From the NCBI RefSeq assembly GCF_030247195.1, contig NC_080670.1, forward strand, positions 206,324,546-206,388,545: 64,000 bases of DNA, in the 5' to 3' direction. Origin of the DNA: Topomyia yanbarensis. Taxonomy: Eukaryota > Arthropoda > Insecta > Diptera > Culicidae. Shown in pieces: positions 23,301-33,735 of this stretch. The first letter of the stretch is position 1. Every line of letters starts with the position of its first letter. The notes under the pieces were generated by a model. It saw only the letters and a list, made by a program, of their open reading frames with translations, was not told the DNA's origin and searched no databases. Both the position numbers and the translations under genes were made by a program.

Positions 23301-26300
23301 TCGCGGACAGACCGGTTCCACCATTGATGTTACTATTTCCTCGGAAGTGTCAGGATACAACTTGGCCAGGTTGACACCGGAGATCAACTGATTTTGCTGG
23401 CGACTTACGTAGAGGCTAGGGTTCACCCCTTTGGTAGGCGGCCGCACCATCGTTAGAAGAGCACTGGAATTCGAAAAGGACTACTGCTTACTATAGGCAA
23501 CTAATAAGATGTATCGGGAGTACACAAACGGAGAATCTTCCACCGAATTCGCAACCGGGCCTGGACAGAAACGTGTTTACATTCCTAATGTGAACTATCT
23601 ATTCCGCCGGACAGAAGTGACTTTGGTTTGATGGAAGAGCATCCCGATCAAACTACTTGTTGAGTTCGGAGGACAAGGAGCAGGTCGACGTTGTACAGGC
23701 TTGAAGGTTGCTTTTGACTACTTTGACCATAGAATTATACTCAACAAACTATTTGCATCTTGGAGCTTCGAATATACTGGTGTCGTGGTTGACACCGTAC
23801 TTGATTAACAGGATACTACGTGTTAAGCTCGGTTAGAACCTTTTGCATCTCGTTTACTATTACATCTGGCATCCTGCAAGGAGGCATCTTAGGCCCTCGT
23901 GTTTGTTATCTTTCGCAACGACGTGGCAGCTTCACTGGGCTTTAGATATAAGCTCGTATGTACCGCTGCTGATCTGATGATCTATGTGGACGACTATATT
24001 TAGATGCACGATACGTTTGTGCATCCAATCATCAAAAAGTCGACGGTTGTCTGGCCGTTAAATAGCGAGCGGGTGCAAAGAAATTCCCGCGATCCTTCGA
24101 ATCTTTCATCGTATTACGATAAATGTCACCTCAGCAAGCAACCTTCGTCGTTAAATTGTCAAACAGCGCTGTCCACCGCTTCCACCTTCTATCGTTACTT
24201 GCTTTCCGCGTATCAAGTAGGATGCTAAGTCAGCGGTCTCTACGACAACCAGGATTTCATCAAACTCTGTACGGATATAATCCACCAATTATTCGTCATT
24301 TTCTCAGTGGAATCTGCATTCGATTTCAATAAGACTTGTTATATGAAACACAAACAAGCTACGCTTTGATCTACGCGAATGAAATTGTGATAGTTTCAAC
24401 GGGAAACATCCATCGAAAACTTCAAACAACCTTAAAGGCAGCTGGCCGATGGGCAATATCTGTTATATTTAACATGTCATCGCTAAACGCATTACTACGC
24501 AGAATGTTGTGACAGTAAAACCGATTCTACTGGACGAGGTAGTCGTTAACTACCGTAAGGAACCGAAGAGACTGAGTATACCCGTAGACAGTCGTCTCAT
24601 CTTTGCACCACACTTACGCCGGGTCGAGGTTGATTGTCAGACACTATTGCAACTAATTAAAATGATCGGCTATCGGCACAGGTATTGTATCTGCCGCACT
24701 GCACACAACATTAGCAAGACGTTATTCAATACCAGGATATTTAACGGGGTGGAGCTAATGTCCAACAACGCGGATGGTTTCATCGTCATTTCAAGCCCTC
24801 TATACCAATGGACCGACCATGCTGCTTCTGACCTGCTAACCAGCCATTAAATCCAGACCTTCGTGGAAGCTAGGATTTGCTGGGCAAAGTACAACTGGAG
24901 CAGACTGCTTCGTACTACGGACAACGAGATCCATTGGGAGTACACAGATCTCCTACTGATCGCCTACCTACACCAAATTTGTGGCCGAGCTTGACACGGC
25001 CATAGGCTCAACCTGGACACATAGCCGTAGAGCTCAGTTCGGTTTGTGTAGTGTTTGTAATTTGAAAGTTTATACAAGTCTCGATAGTGTACCAGTAGAA
25101 AGTTCAAGAGTAATTCCTTTTGAAGAGCAGCAACACGAAAGATCAAAAGTAGATACATCAAATGATGAAAAATGGTCAATGAATTTTTTCGTTATTAATG
25201 CTAAAAGCATTTTTTTATGTTTTGCGACTTAGTCCGGTCCGGCTTAACACCGACCATACTATCTTCATATTTTTAGGGTTTTCCACTCTTAATGCCATCC
25301 TCGAAAATATTGCACCACGTAGAAGAACCATGTTTAGCCGAAGTGCAGTTTAATGTGTACTGTTCTTATCTTGTAAATGTAATAATGGGCTAATGTAAAT
25401 GTAAAGTTTGAGAAATTTGGTGAGTTTTCTTTCTATTACATAACCAGAAAATTTAGCCTTTAGGAAATTCAGCTCGCACGTTGCATGAATTCTAAATGAT
25501 CGCATCGTAAACTTAGTAACGACTCGGGGCAGTGAACACCACAGTTTCGAGAGTACCTGATGTTTACCGCCTGAGATAGATTTAATAGTAATGAAAAATC
25601 CAAACAAAAAATAATTCGAAATCGGTCAGATTTTTTTTTATCTGGCTAGCAATCTGCAGTTTCGGCAAATGAGTTCAGATAGATGTTACAACCGGGGTTA
25701 TGAGCCAGAGCAAGGAACTTAACACCCCTACCACAAGCAACAAACGTGGATTACATATTTTAGACGAGACTGTAGTTCTCCGGTGTTTTGGTGTAATTTT
25801 GCATCGTGCCGTTATACGAAATCAGTTGTAGAACTGTACAGAGTCACCAAAATAAATTTTGTAACCAAAGACTGCAATACGCCGAGAACTTCGCTCTACA
25901 GTTCTAGTAGGACAAATTCCAGTTTTCTCTTTCGCACTCTTCATCATCAGTAGCGTTGACTCTTTTTGCCTTGTGCGAATCGTTCTCGTGTATGCTCCCG
26001 GTGTATGTACACAGATGTTTGAATTAGAGTTTGTACATCGTTCGCTTGAACGCGTGTACGAAATTTTGTACACAGGTACAAACTTGTCGATGTTCATGGG
26101 AAGTTTGATCTTAAGGATTCTAGCAAATTCGTTATGTTTCATACACAAGAGAGGAAAATACATTTCGAATCCAGACGAAACGTAGTAAGCTGTAATAATT
26201 CAACGAAATTCGAGAGAACACGTACATTGTTACACCCGTGAGTGGACGTAACTCCACAATAAACTAAAGTTAACAAAAGTTTTTTAAACTACCTACCGCA

Positions 26301-26527
26301 TATTGCTGCACCTGTTGAGGATCCTGCTGTTGTTGGGCGGCCAGAAGACTACCCTGTTGGCCGTTGAAGTAACGGGTAAAGCTCTGCTGAAAACCAGGCG
26401 TCTGGATTTGGAAGCTGTTCCGCGAGGCATCCGTTTGGAAGGAGAGTTGTGCGCTGGCGGATGCCAGAAGTGTTGCCAGTACAGTCACTAGCAGTTTGAG
26501 GTTAGTTTTTGGACTTGCTTGGACCAT
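20349..26527 (-). CDS. Secreted glutamine-rich protein, 268 residues, three coding exons
   Basis: Exons on the minus strand are 26297-26527, 21043-21351 and 20349-20615; all joins are phase 0, with donors gtaggt and gttcgt and acceptors tttttag and gcatcag. The first exon gives a typical signal peptide (LKLLVTVLATLLASASA, then QLSFQTD). The second (PLPQTYAQ start) holds Q-runs at about residues 134-160 and FYTPQDIQAYLQSQQ near its end. The third starts AAQAYAGQQQQPQQ, has a run of about 15 Gln, and ends in a non-Gln tail: KVIGVAFSPSNEVSQVKFSS then SGLKYNF. The tail looks more conserved than the repeats and may be the functional part. Secretion is supported by the sequence; an extracellular matrix or cuticle role is inference. 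I do not recognise the family. The start is fixed by the signal peptide and by the 5' noncoding exon just upstream. Confidence 0.8.
20480..20535 (-). repeat. CAG/CAA tract encoding polyglutamine (exon 3)
   Basis: On the plus strand the tract is a run of ctg/ttg triplets; on the coding strand these are CAG and CAA codons giving about 15-16 consecutive Gln followed by DSASAPSS. Mixed CAG/CAA coding reduces pure-repeat slippage but the tract is still a candidate length polymorphism. Confidence 0.85.
21065..21180 (-). repeat. CAG/CAA tracts encoding interrupted polyglutamine (exon 2)
   Basis: The coding strand gives RRLQQQQQQQRQLQGE, then a run of nine Gln, SQQQEQQ and FYTPQD. The runs are broken by Arg, Leu, Gly/Glu and Ser, in contrast to the pure run in the last exon. 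Confidence 0.85.
22700..25010 (+). pseudogene. Decayed non-LTR (LINE) retrotransposon pol, in antisense inside an intron
   Basis: Plus-strand pieces in shifting frames follow the order of a LINE ORF2. An endonuclease C-terminal-like piece (FLRGQTGSTIDVTISSEV) lies near 23290-23345. Reverse transcriptase pieces near 23710-23990 read VAFDYFDHRIILNKLF, TSGILQGGILGP, and after a frameshift FVIFRNDVAASLGFRYKLV with CTAADLMIYVD. The (Y/F)xDD box therefore lacks one catalytic Asp. A second stretch reads ALIYANEIVIVSTGNIHRKL QTTLKAAGRWA at about 24365-24460, with thumb and C-terminal sequence (LRRVEVDCQTLLQLIKMIGY) to about 25010. Stops and frameshifts are frequent. It lies in the first coding intron of the Gln-rich gene on the opposite strand. 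LOA- or jockey-type is a guess. Confidence 0.7.
25920..26025 (-). repeat. Inverted copy of the 10150-10260 repeat block
   Basis: Read on the minus strand this contains tacaccgggagcatacacga, gaacgattcgcacaaggcaa and gaaagagaaaactgg in the same order as the plus-strand block at 10150-10260. It lies in the first coding intron of the Gln-rich gene, about 270 bp downstream of the first coding exon. Confidence 0.6.
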
Positions 26528-26930
26528 TTTTGGTTTGTTTTCTTTTCGTTCCTGACAATTTCAATGTGCTGAAAAATTAGAGATCCGATTTTAGGCTGAT
26601 TTGTAGCGAAATTGCTGCATCACTTTGTGATTTGAGTTCTAGAAATCTTTTTTTGAGGCACTATGAACCGTTTCATTCAATTGTCACTTCAAACTCTTCG
26701 ATGTACTCAGGTGAAACGGTTCTAAGATCGTTAAATAACTGATTCTACAACTGTCACCGGTTCAGCAACTTTCCACCAACACTTACTTCCAGAGCGATAT
26801 CGCACTACCTTTTCTCTTACTGGTCGCTAGTGTTAACCCGAACCAAACCGTACTAACCTCCATCGGAGTTAGCCGGAATGATTAAATAAGTTCCCATCAG
26901 AAAGTAACCAGTCCCCGCCGCTCTGATTGT
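26528..26930 (-). promoter_or_regulatory. 5' noncoding exon, leader intron and probable promoter of the Gln-rich gene
   Basis: On the minus strand a strong donor GGAA|gtaagtgttgg lies at 26787/26786 and an acceptor aatttttcag at 26570/26569, giving a 218-nt leader intron. The start codon follows 38 nt into the next exon, in the context ccaaaaATGG. The noncoding exon therefore ends at 26787 and probably begins somewhere within 26830-26930. No clear TATA box was seen; ttatttaatcatt near 26880 is AT-rich on the minus strand. Confidence 0.5.
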
Positions 26931-28060
26931 GCGGCATGCGTACGCAATGATGGTGATACAATTTTAAATATTGTACCTACGTCACGTTTTCGGTCAGTTC
27001 GTTGTGCACCCCCCTCCCCCCTCGCGCCTCTCACCTTGATATGGTCTTATGACTGGCGGTGTGACCTGTTCACTTGTGGTCGCTGTTTGTGTCAATAATT
27101 AAACACTTCGAAAGTGTACTTCAGTTTGGTTTGTTTTTGTGGTTATGCAGTGGTAAACCAGAAGGTTACTAGCAGTGCCTACTATGTCTAGAAAAAAGGT
27201 CTTTTGAATTTTCTTTTTTCGGACGTTGAAGGCAATTGTCAAAACCGTTAGTCGTTGATTATAATAGTAGGCGCCGATATTTCAAATTCGTCTTTGCCAT
27301 TATCTGTTGACAGCTAGGTCCCCGACGGGGACCGATTCCCCCGTTATTGTTTACCATCAAAAAGTGTTATGACAGCTGGCTTTTAGGCCTCTAATAATTC
27401 GTTTCTGGAGATTCGTTCTGTTCAATATATGCCCAACATCAGCGGTTATTCACGTCACTGAAACGTGACGCCTAAAGCGCCACGCTAGGACTGAAAACCC
27501 TAACCACACCGCCAGCCATTTGGACGTGATTCGAGAATTTAGAAAGTGCTGTCATCATATCAAAAAATTGCCATTGAATCAATTGTATATCATTGAACCT
27601 TAAAATTTTACTCCCGCAAAAATAAACCACCACTCTTAAAGGTATGTCAATTGATGCTTCCACATAATATTTCACTTGTCAATTTTTTTACCACTTTCCA
27701 TTTCACTTTACGAGCTAGCTCTGCATCTACGTTCGCTGATGGAGGATGAAAACGTCGCTTTCGTTCGAAATTTAAATGTCTCCGGTGGTTGCTTTCTGTG
27801 CGGGGGTGCTGCTACCATTTTCCTGGTCGTCACGCTTTTTTACCTTGTCATTTAAAGCAACGCCTACTGGTTCCCTGCGATGGGTGAGATGTTCTCTAAT
27901 AAAATCGGAAAATGGGTCGCACTGTTCAGTTATATTTTTAACGCGAGAGTTTTACCGCTTGATTGAAGTAAAAATATTTATATCGACGTAGATCGATCAA
28001 CGAAATAATAGCTAATGGATTTAAAATAGGCAAATTACCCTATAACGGTTAGCAATGTAT
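26931..28060. other. Gene-free spacer with small palindromes
   Basis: No exon was recognised. A 17-nt near-perfect palindrome, ggtccccg-a-cggggacc, lies at 27317-27333, flanked by ttgacagct and tgacagct. A C-rich run (cacccccctccccc) lies near 27007. Frames of 67-71 residues at 27472-27991 show no features. Confidence 0.4.
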
Positions 28061-28076
28061 TACCGATTCCGCTCAC

Positions 28077-28293
28077 AGCGATGGCCCATAAAAATAGTCC
28101 TATTAAATTCGAAAGGTGCTTGGTTGGGATGGATCGTTTTGTTGGTGCTGATATAGAGCATTAAAAAGGCAACAGACATGACGACAAAGTATTTCAGGCG
28201 TGGTTTGCGACTTGGCGTACTGAACGAGCTTTTATTATTATTATTGTAGAGATCCCGCTTATCTGGAGAGTGACTGGTTTCTTGTAGAAACAT
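28077..28293 (-). CDS. Possible first exon of a type II membrane protein (partial)
   Basis: The minus-strand frame starts at ATG 28293 and runs 72 codons to a donor-like T|gtgagcg at 28077/28076 (phase 1). The product has a polar N-terminal segment with NNNN and basic residues (SRKPRLK), one clear membrane span (YFVVMSVAFLMLYIS, about residues 35-49), then a lumenal stretch with two N-glycosylation sequons (NKT, NRT) and APFEFNRTIFMGHR. This layout is that of a type II Golgi or ER membrane protein such as a glycosyl- or sulfotransferase, but no catalytic motif is visible and I do not name the family. Downstream exons would have to lie below 28060 on the same strand, in or beyond the Gln-rich gene; none was found. 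It could also be a chance frame. Confidence 0.4.
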
Positions 28294-28679
28294 TCCTGCC
28301 GGCAGAATAGATTCGTAGCGATCGCGTTATTATAGGTGCGTAGCGTTGTTTGAGCGCAAATTAATGTCTTAGGCTAGGGTGACGAAATATGGGATTGGTC
28401 ATCTAGTAAAATTTTGCTGAAAAAAAAACACGTTTAAAGAACATGAGTGTATATGACAAATCCATTATTACACTTTCAGGAGGATTAACGGAACATTTTC
28501 GAAAATATACCGACAAACAATCCACCCTGCCAGCCCTTATAATTACAATCCAATTTCAGCCTTGACTACGTACTTCACATTCTGCACTCGCTTCAATAAT
28601 CCCCTACTCTCGAAGCACATTTCGCTAAAATCTACACACACACACGAACCACGATAACCAGCAATGAAAATCTAACCTT

Positions 28680-29010
28680 TCACCATTTAGAGATAACTCC
28701 TTTCGGATAATTATAATTCCGTCCGGGCTGTGTTACCAACTGACTCGATTATCATCAAGCGATAGTCAGTTCGCCCTGGCGATGGCGTGGCCTTCACCAA
28801 CCAGCTAGCTTAGGAAACGGCAGTAGCTCCAGCACCCCGTCCCGGTTCCGCCAACAATCTGCCTAATTCCGTCGTCGTCGTCGTCGTTGATTTACACAGC
28901 ACACGAAATCGAATAACCATACCGCACGTGCCTTCGATCGATTACGTAACGTAACGGTCAGCAGAGTCGGTCACACAATCACCGAAGGTACCCTTACGGC
29001 CCGCCGTTCG
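28680..29010 (-). promoter_or_regulatory. GC-richer leader or promoter-like block
   Basis: This block is clearly richer in G+C than its surroundings and contains a (gtc)n run at about 28871-28889, a palindromic cgatcgattacgtaacgtaacg stretch and a CACGTG-type box (gcacgtgcc). It lies upstream, on the minus strand, of the candidate first exon at 28077-28293 and could be its 5' leader or promoter. No start-site motif could be fixed. Confidence 0.25.
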
Positions 29011-29099
29011 TTACTACTAGTAAGTACATATTGCATACGACAGCTAGACTAAACTGAGCTGCTGATTTATGACCGCTGCAATCCATGTTTTCCACCTAC

Positions 29100-30600
29100 C
29101 TTGGAGTCCCCCGGCTTCGCTGTAATCTGGCTAAATTTCATCAATAAATGGCGATCGGTGCGTGAATGCGAATGCGGCCACTGGCTGGCCGGCCGCGTCC
29201 GTCCAGTTTATGCAACTGGTTTGAATATTACTTTGAGCAATAGACCAGTTCACTCGATGTTAATACCGTCTAAAATTCTCAAACCAAAACTGGCTTGGTC
29301 GTGATGTCGTCATCATTACCTCTTTCTATAGTTTTATGTCTACATTCACCACTACTAACAAATTCGAGGCTTGCTAGCACCTTTTTGAAAGGAACGCTGG
29401 TTCAACCCTTCAAATTTTCAACATCGCAGCATGCCTAGAAAATTATGTGACTATCATTGTTATTGAAAAAGTTGTTGTATCTAACCTCAAACGGGTCGTG
29501 AACCGGTCTACTTCCATCTATCGAGTCCGAATACCGATGACAATGACTAGGCTTGACCGGTACCACCGGAAACGTGCCTTGAATCGTTAATTAAGAAGAT
29601 GCACCGCAGTCCGTCCAATCGTCCGTCCGGAGAGTGTGTCCATAAAGATGTTGATCGGTTTTGAAGCACCCACTATCGATGTCGTCGTCGTCGCGGTATC
29701 GGCAGGCAGAGTAAGTCGATTATATTTATCATCTGTGAAACGTATCATAAATAATTCCTATGTGGCTGAAACGGGATGGAACGATGTGGTTGATGTTTTG
29801 TTCATATTTATCCAGGGTTGCCGATGCTCTCCATTTCTAGATTTAGCGAATGTTTGCTAGTTTACCGCAATACGGATGAGATGAGCGGAAGCTCTTCGAC
29901 TTATGATAGTTATGTATTGTGTCTTTTGTCTACAAATTGGTTTAATCCAATTTCCTCTTGGTGGAGCAATATGGCATATCTCTGGGAATTGTTTGGTCAA
30001 TATTGTGCAGTGCACTGCTCGTCTTCGACTTGTACTAATAGACCTGAAAACTGTACTGTAATTTGTAGGTCAATAATTAATAACTCTTATTGAAAATTTA
30101 AACTTAAAACTCATCTCAAAATTCCTCACCAATGAAGGCTGTAATTGATTGTGGAAACTTCCAAAAATCGTCCTTTTTTCTCATACAAACAGTGGCTTGA
30201 ATGCCTAAATTAAAACTAACCTGTACTGGTGCCTTCGACAAAGTATCTCGGGTGAAATTGAGCTAAAATAAAAAAGCTTTCGTTTTGGTCTGGATGAGTT
30301 GAAACTGATCTAGACCAGCATTATTCTTAGATATAGCAAAATCGCTTTTCTTCACAGTAAATTTTTTGAATTTTTGCGATATAAAAACCGTTTTTAAACC
30401 ATCTGACGGAAGCTCGGTTCCCGCTAAATTCCTGCACCACCGAACCGCAAATCTTGAACGGAAAGAATTGTGATTTCAGTCGGTTGCAGAGCAAGTCAAC
30501 CAATCTTGTCAGAAGACTGGAGACTGTATATCAACACCGAGAGAGAAGGTGATTCCTAGGAAACAAACACTTCAACGGTAAACTGAACCTCGTACAAAAT
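29100..30600. other. Gene-free stretch
   Basis: Plus-strand frames of 67, 74 and 91 residues at 29101-30093 overlap in different frames and show no domain, repeat or splice continuation. No RNA gene or mobile element was recognised. Confidence 0.4.
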
Positions 30601-30672
30601 CGGAGCCGTATGCGAGTGCGGCATCATTCATGTGTGCTACACTCTTGCTACAACCCACATAAGCTCGATAGG

Positions 30673-30930
30673 TCTGTATACAGTAAAGCAGAAAAGGTGA
30701 CGGGAAAACTCAAGTTTCCTGTCGGCAGAATCCACCGTCTGCTGAGAAAGAACAACTACGTCGAGCGTGTCCGGTGCCGGAGCACCAGTCTACCTAGCAG
30801 TAGTGATGGAATGTCTTGCCACCGAAGTATTGGAGCTGGCAGGAACAAATTGCTCTCCGGCGTGAACGTTGTCCAGGGTTGAGTATTTCTAAACATCGCA
30901 TTTCTGGTCGAAACAACGAATTGTCCAGCA
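30673..30930 (+). pseudogene. Histone H2A pseudogene (canonical type)
   Basis: KLKFPVGRIHRLLRKNNYVE RV matches the start of the H2A fold. A single extra base near 30771 shifts the frame, after which GAGAPVYLAVVMECLATEVL ELAG continues. The next stretch, which in H2A covers NAARDNKK through NDEEL, is missing (about 27-30 codons), and sequence resumes as NKLLSGVNVVQG. The junction falls at an aac shared by both sides. A further in-frame stop follows, and VFLNI-AFLVE (about 30893-30925) corresponds to the H2A VLPNIQAVLLPKK tail. The N-terminal tail is not recognisable. LLRK and GAGAPVYLA mark canonical H2A and not H2A.V. One frameshift, one deletion and a stop make it non-functional. Confidence 0.85.
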
Positions 30931-30977
30931 AAAAGCTTTGCAAAGAAATATGGAAAAAGCTTTGCAAAGAAATATGG
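30930..30977 (+). repeat. 24-bp tandem duplication
   Basis: The unit aaaaagctttgcaaagaaat atgg occurs twice without change (30930-30953, 30954-30977), directly after the H2A pseudogene tail. Identity of the two units implies a recent duplication. Confidence 0.85.
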
Positions 30978-31295
30978 TACCTTATAGATGGACAAATATT
31001 TTTTTTATAAAGATCGGACCAAACTTATGCATGTGGCAGTATGAAAATTAACAAAAAACTTCAAACCGATATATCATTCGAATCCATCGGTGGATAATTT
31101 TTAAATTCATTGAGAAGATACTTGGCTATTATATATTTCGAATGCCGAATTGGTGGTCATTTTTTTGTTTATAATGGTTTTGTGCACACCGTGGCGCAAT
31201 ACCGAAACAACTAACCAGAATTTCTTATTCCTACTGTACCCCCTCCTTCTTGATTTTCTTGGAATCTGATACTTGTTCTGTTACTGACAACAAAA

Positions 31296-31570
31296 ATGTC
31301 GGAAATAGGCCTACGCTTTATCATTGAATATCGTGTGCACATTCCAGCTAACGTCGTCGAGATAGATGGTGTTGTTACAAAAGACGCGTTGACTGATGCC
31401 GACCTAGATAATGATGTGGGCCTATTCTCACAGCCTACGGCTGCAACTAAGTAAACCGCTCAAAGTGCGGTGATGCATACAGCGACAACATTCCGAAAAA
31501 AGTTTGAAAATGCTTTCTTTGCGGTGGTGGTTCCTCATTCTGCACGTGCATGTCCGACGTACAAACTACG
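31296..31570 (+). pseudogene. Non-LTR retrotransposon ORF1 fragment with degenerate zinc knuckle
   Basis: A 52-codon frame from ATG 31296 reads ...FIIEYRVHIPANVVEIDGVV TKDALTDADL and ends at 31454. The following sequence gives SKCGDAYSDNIPKKV, a stop, then KCFLCGGGSSFCTCMSD, which resembles the paired CCHC knuckles that follow this ORF1 region in full elements. The core region between them is deleted. NVVEI links it to the fragment at 33667. Confidence 0.6.
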
Positions 31571-31939
31571 TTCAACGAAGCTTAACGGATGGTACAACCT
31601 AAACCATCTACGTCAAAAAACTACCTGCTAACAAACTAGTAGTCCCTGGTTTTTGAATTCAAGACAAGGACTTCCCAAGTTTTCCAAATCAAAGGAAAGA
31701 CCATCGAGTCTAGGCTCGATGCGTCTTCTCTGTCCGGTTCCCAACTTCTAGCGAATTGGCTAAGCAGTTAGTTGCTAAATAACCTTTTCTGTCTTCACTT
31801 ATAAGCTTCGATTGGCAATTTCATCGAACAGTATTAAGAAGGAACAGTAGGAGTCTTACCTCAAAATAGGACACATCCACACAACAGCCCCACCAGCTTG
31901 AGAAAGGGATCGTTACTCAAGACCCTCAAGTTAGTGACA

Positions 31940-32420
31940 ATTTGCCGATCGCTATTTCTATTACCAATGGACCTAATCGAGCGAAGCCAGTAGATATTTC
32001 GTATGATCTTGCACGAAATATTGACTGGAAGAAATACGCGGAAATAGTAGCAGGGTCAATTGAGTCTACTGAAGTTCTGTTACCGTCAGCCTATTTTACA
32101 ACTGTGCAGTTAAAGTTCAAACTAAGTATTTCTCTGAAAGCACTCCCAAAATCGATGGTGGAACAAAGAGCGCTAATAATTCTAGCAAAACAAGTCTGAT
32201 TCGTACTAAAATTGGCGTTGAGAAGGCTAGCAGGAATTTCATGTCGAATATACCTCACTTGAGCACAGGCTAAAAAGCCTCATGAAAGAAAAAGAGCGGT
32301 TATTGGAACCGTTTTGTTGAATGCTTGTCAAAAGATGCTTCTATGAGTGCTTTTTGGAAGACAGCCAGAAACATGCGTAATCAGTCAACGTCAAATGAAG
32401 ATGTTGAGTATTAGGAGTTG
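31940..32420 (+). pseudogene. Non-LTR retrotransposon ORF2 linker fragment
   Basis: The frame at 31942-32199 contains ARNIDWKKYAEIVAGSIEST, which in mosquito jockey-like pol lies between the endonuclease and reverse transcriptase domains. Further on, about 32290-32410, a shifted frame gives KERLLEP... and RGYWNRFVECLSKDASMSAF WKTARNMRNQSTSNEDVEY (read with frame changes; K-RSGYWNRF type), again the pre-RT linker of that family. The remainder of ORF2 is missing or unrecognisable until 34715. Confidence 0.6.
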
Positions 32421-32580
32421 AGATCGATGGTTTTCTGACAAGAATTCTTCCGAAATACCTCAACAGATCCTGAGCTCTCATTTTCGATGGTCGATTTCTC
32501 AATAGCTCTACTATTGTGCAACAATAACAATCCGGGACCGGATTAGATAAAAAAAATTGTTATTTGTCATGTGTACTATG

Positions 32581-32648
32581 AATATGGTCCGCGCCAAATT
32601 TCGCAACCATCAAAAGACCATAAAATGGTTTCAAAAACCCATAAATAC
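32581..32648 (+). repeat. Dispersed repeat, direct copy of 17361-17430
   Basis: It contains aatatggtccgcgccaaatt, tcgcaaccat, ccataaaatggt and ataaataca in the order seen at 17361-17430. It lies between two retrotransposon scraps. Confidence 0.5.
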
Positions 32649-33666
32649 ACCACAGTATCATTTTTATATGAGATCTTCCGGACCATGGTGATGGTGTTTT
32701 CATGGGTTGATCCCATTTCGAACACTATCAAAACATCATGCAGTGGGAGTAAATGAACGTCGGCTTTTTATTTGCTCGGGTATGCAGACCCATCGTAGAC
32801 CTACAGTGCTCGAGGTTGAACCGTTGATCAAGGAGTAAATGGAACTTGTGCTTACAGAAGTGCCGTTACATCATACGAGGCATGTAGTACTAATAATGTG
32901 CAACTCCTTAGCCGAGGTAGAAATCTTCCCCGCGAAGAACAACATGCAACACGATATCGAAAGCGAAAACGTCAAAACCCACGGATTATATTAAATTGTA
33001 TATGTAGATATTATATTCAAAGATTCATGTCGAAATATGGTGAAGTGGAAACGGCCACAAATGAATGCGTCTGAACCAACCTATACCTTCTTACTTAAAT
33101 TTAGAGGGTAGATCATCTCAAGGGGTTAACCCAATGCACATACCCTGATACCAGTTCTGTAATCACACTAACGTAAGCCATGCGCCGACCAGATTAAGGA
33201 AAATTCATCTATTACAACCAATACTGACAAACAACCTTCGACGTCTGTTGATACGTCATAAAAAAAAGCTAAAACAATGCTGAAAAAATGTCATTCCACG
33301 GTATCCACAAACCAACAGCTAACACACTCCGGGAAGTAATAAACAAAAAAGGAGACGGCTATACCACTTGAAAACACAAAAAAGCACCAAGCATTTAACA
33401 GAGAATATCAAAGCTCTACGGACGACGACAGAGGAGGCAAACAAGAGCGAGGGAGAAGGCAGACAGAACGATCTGTCAGCAGAAGAGGGTAAAGTTGACC
33501 ATTGCTCGGCACCGAAAAAGAATTTTAACACAAAGAGTGGAAAGCAGTGCGCCCAGGATCGACGACAGCACTAGTATTCGTTTAGCATTTTTGTAATCTA
33601 ACGAATTGTAAATTAAATTGAATCTTTGAAAAGTATATCATTCTATCTTTGTTTTTTGTTTTTAAC

Positions 33667-33735
33667 ATAGAATATCACGTATACATTCCGGTTAACGTCG
33701 TCGAGATAAATGGTGTTGTAACGGAAGAGTCGTGA
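33667..33735 (+). pseudogene. Short non-LTR ORF1 fragment
   Basis: IEYHVYIPVNVVEINGVVTE ES precedes a stop. It is closer to the fragment at 31296 (EYRVHIPANVVEIDGVVT) than to the others, suggesting that both come from one subfamily. Confidence 0.55.
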
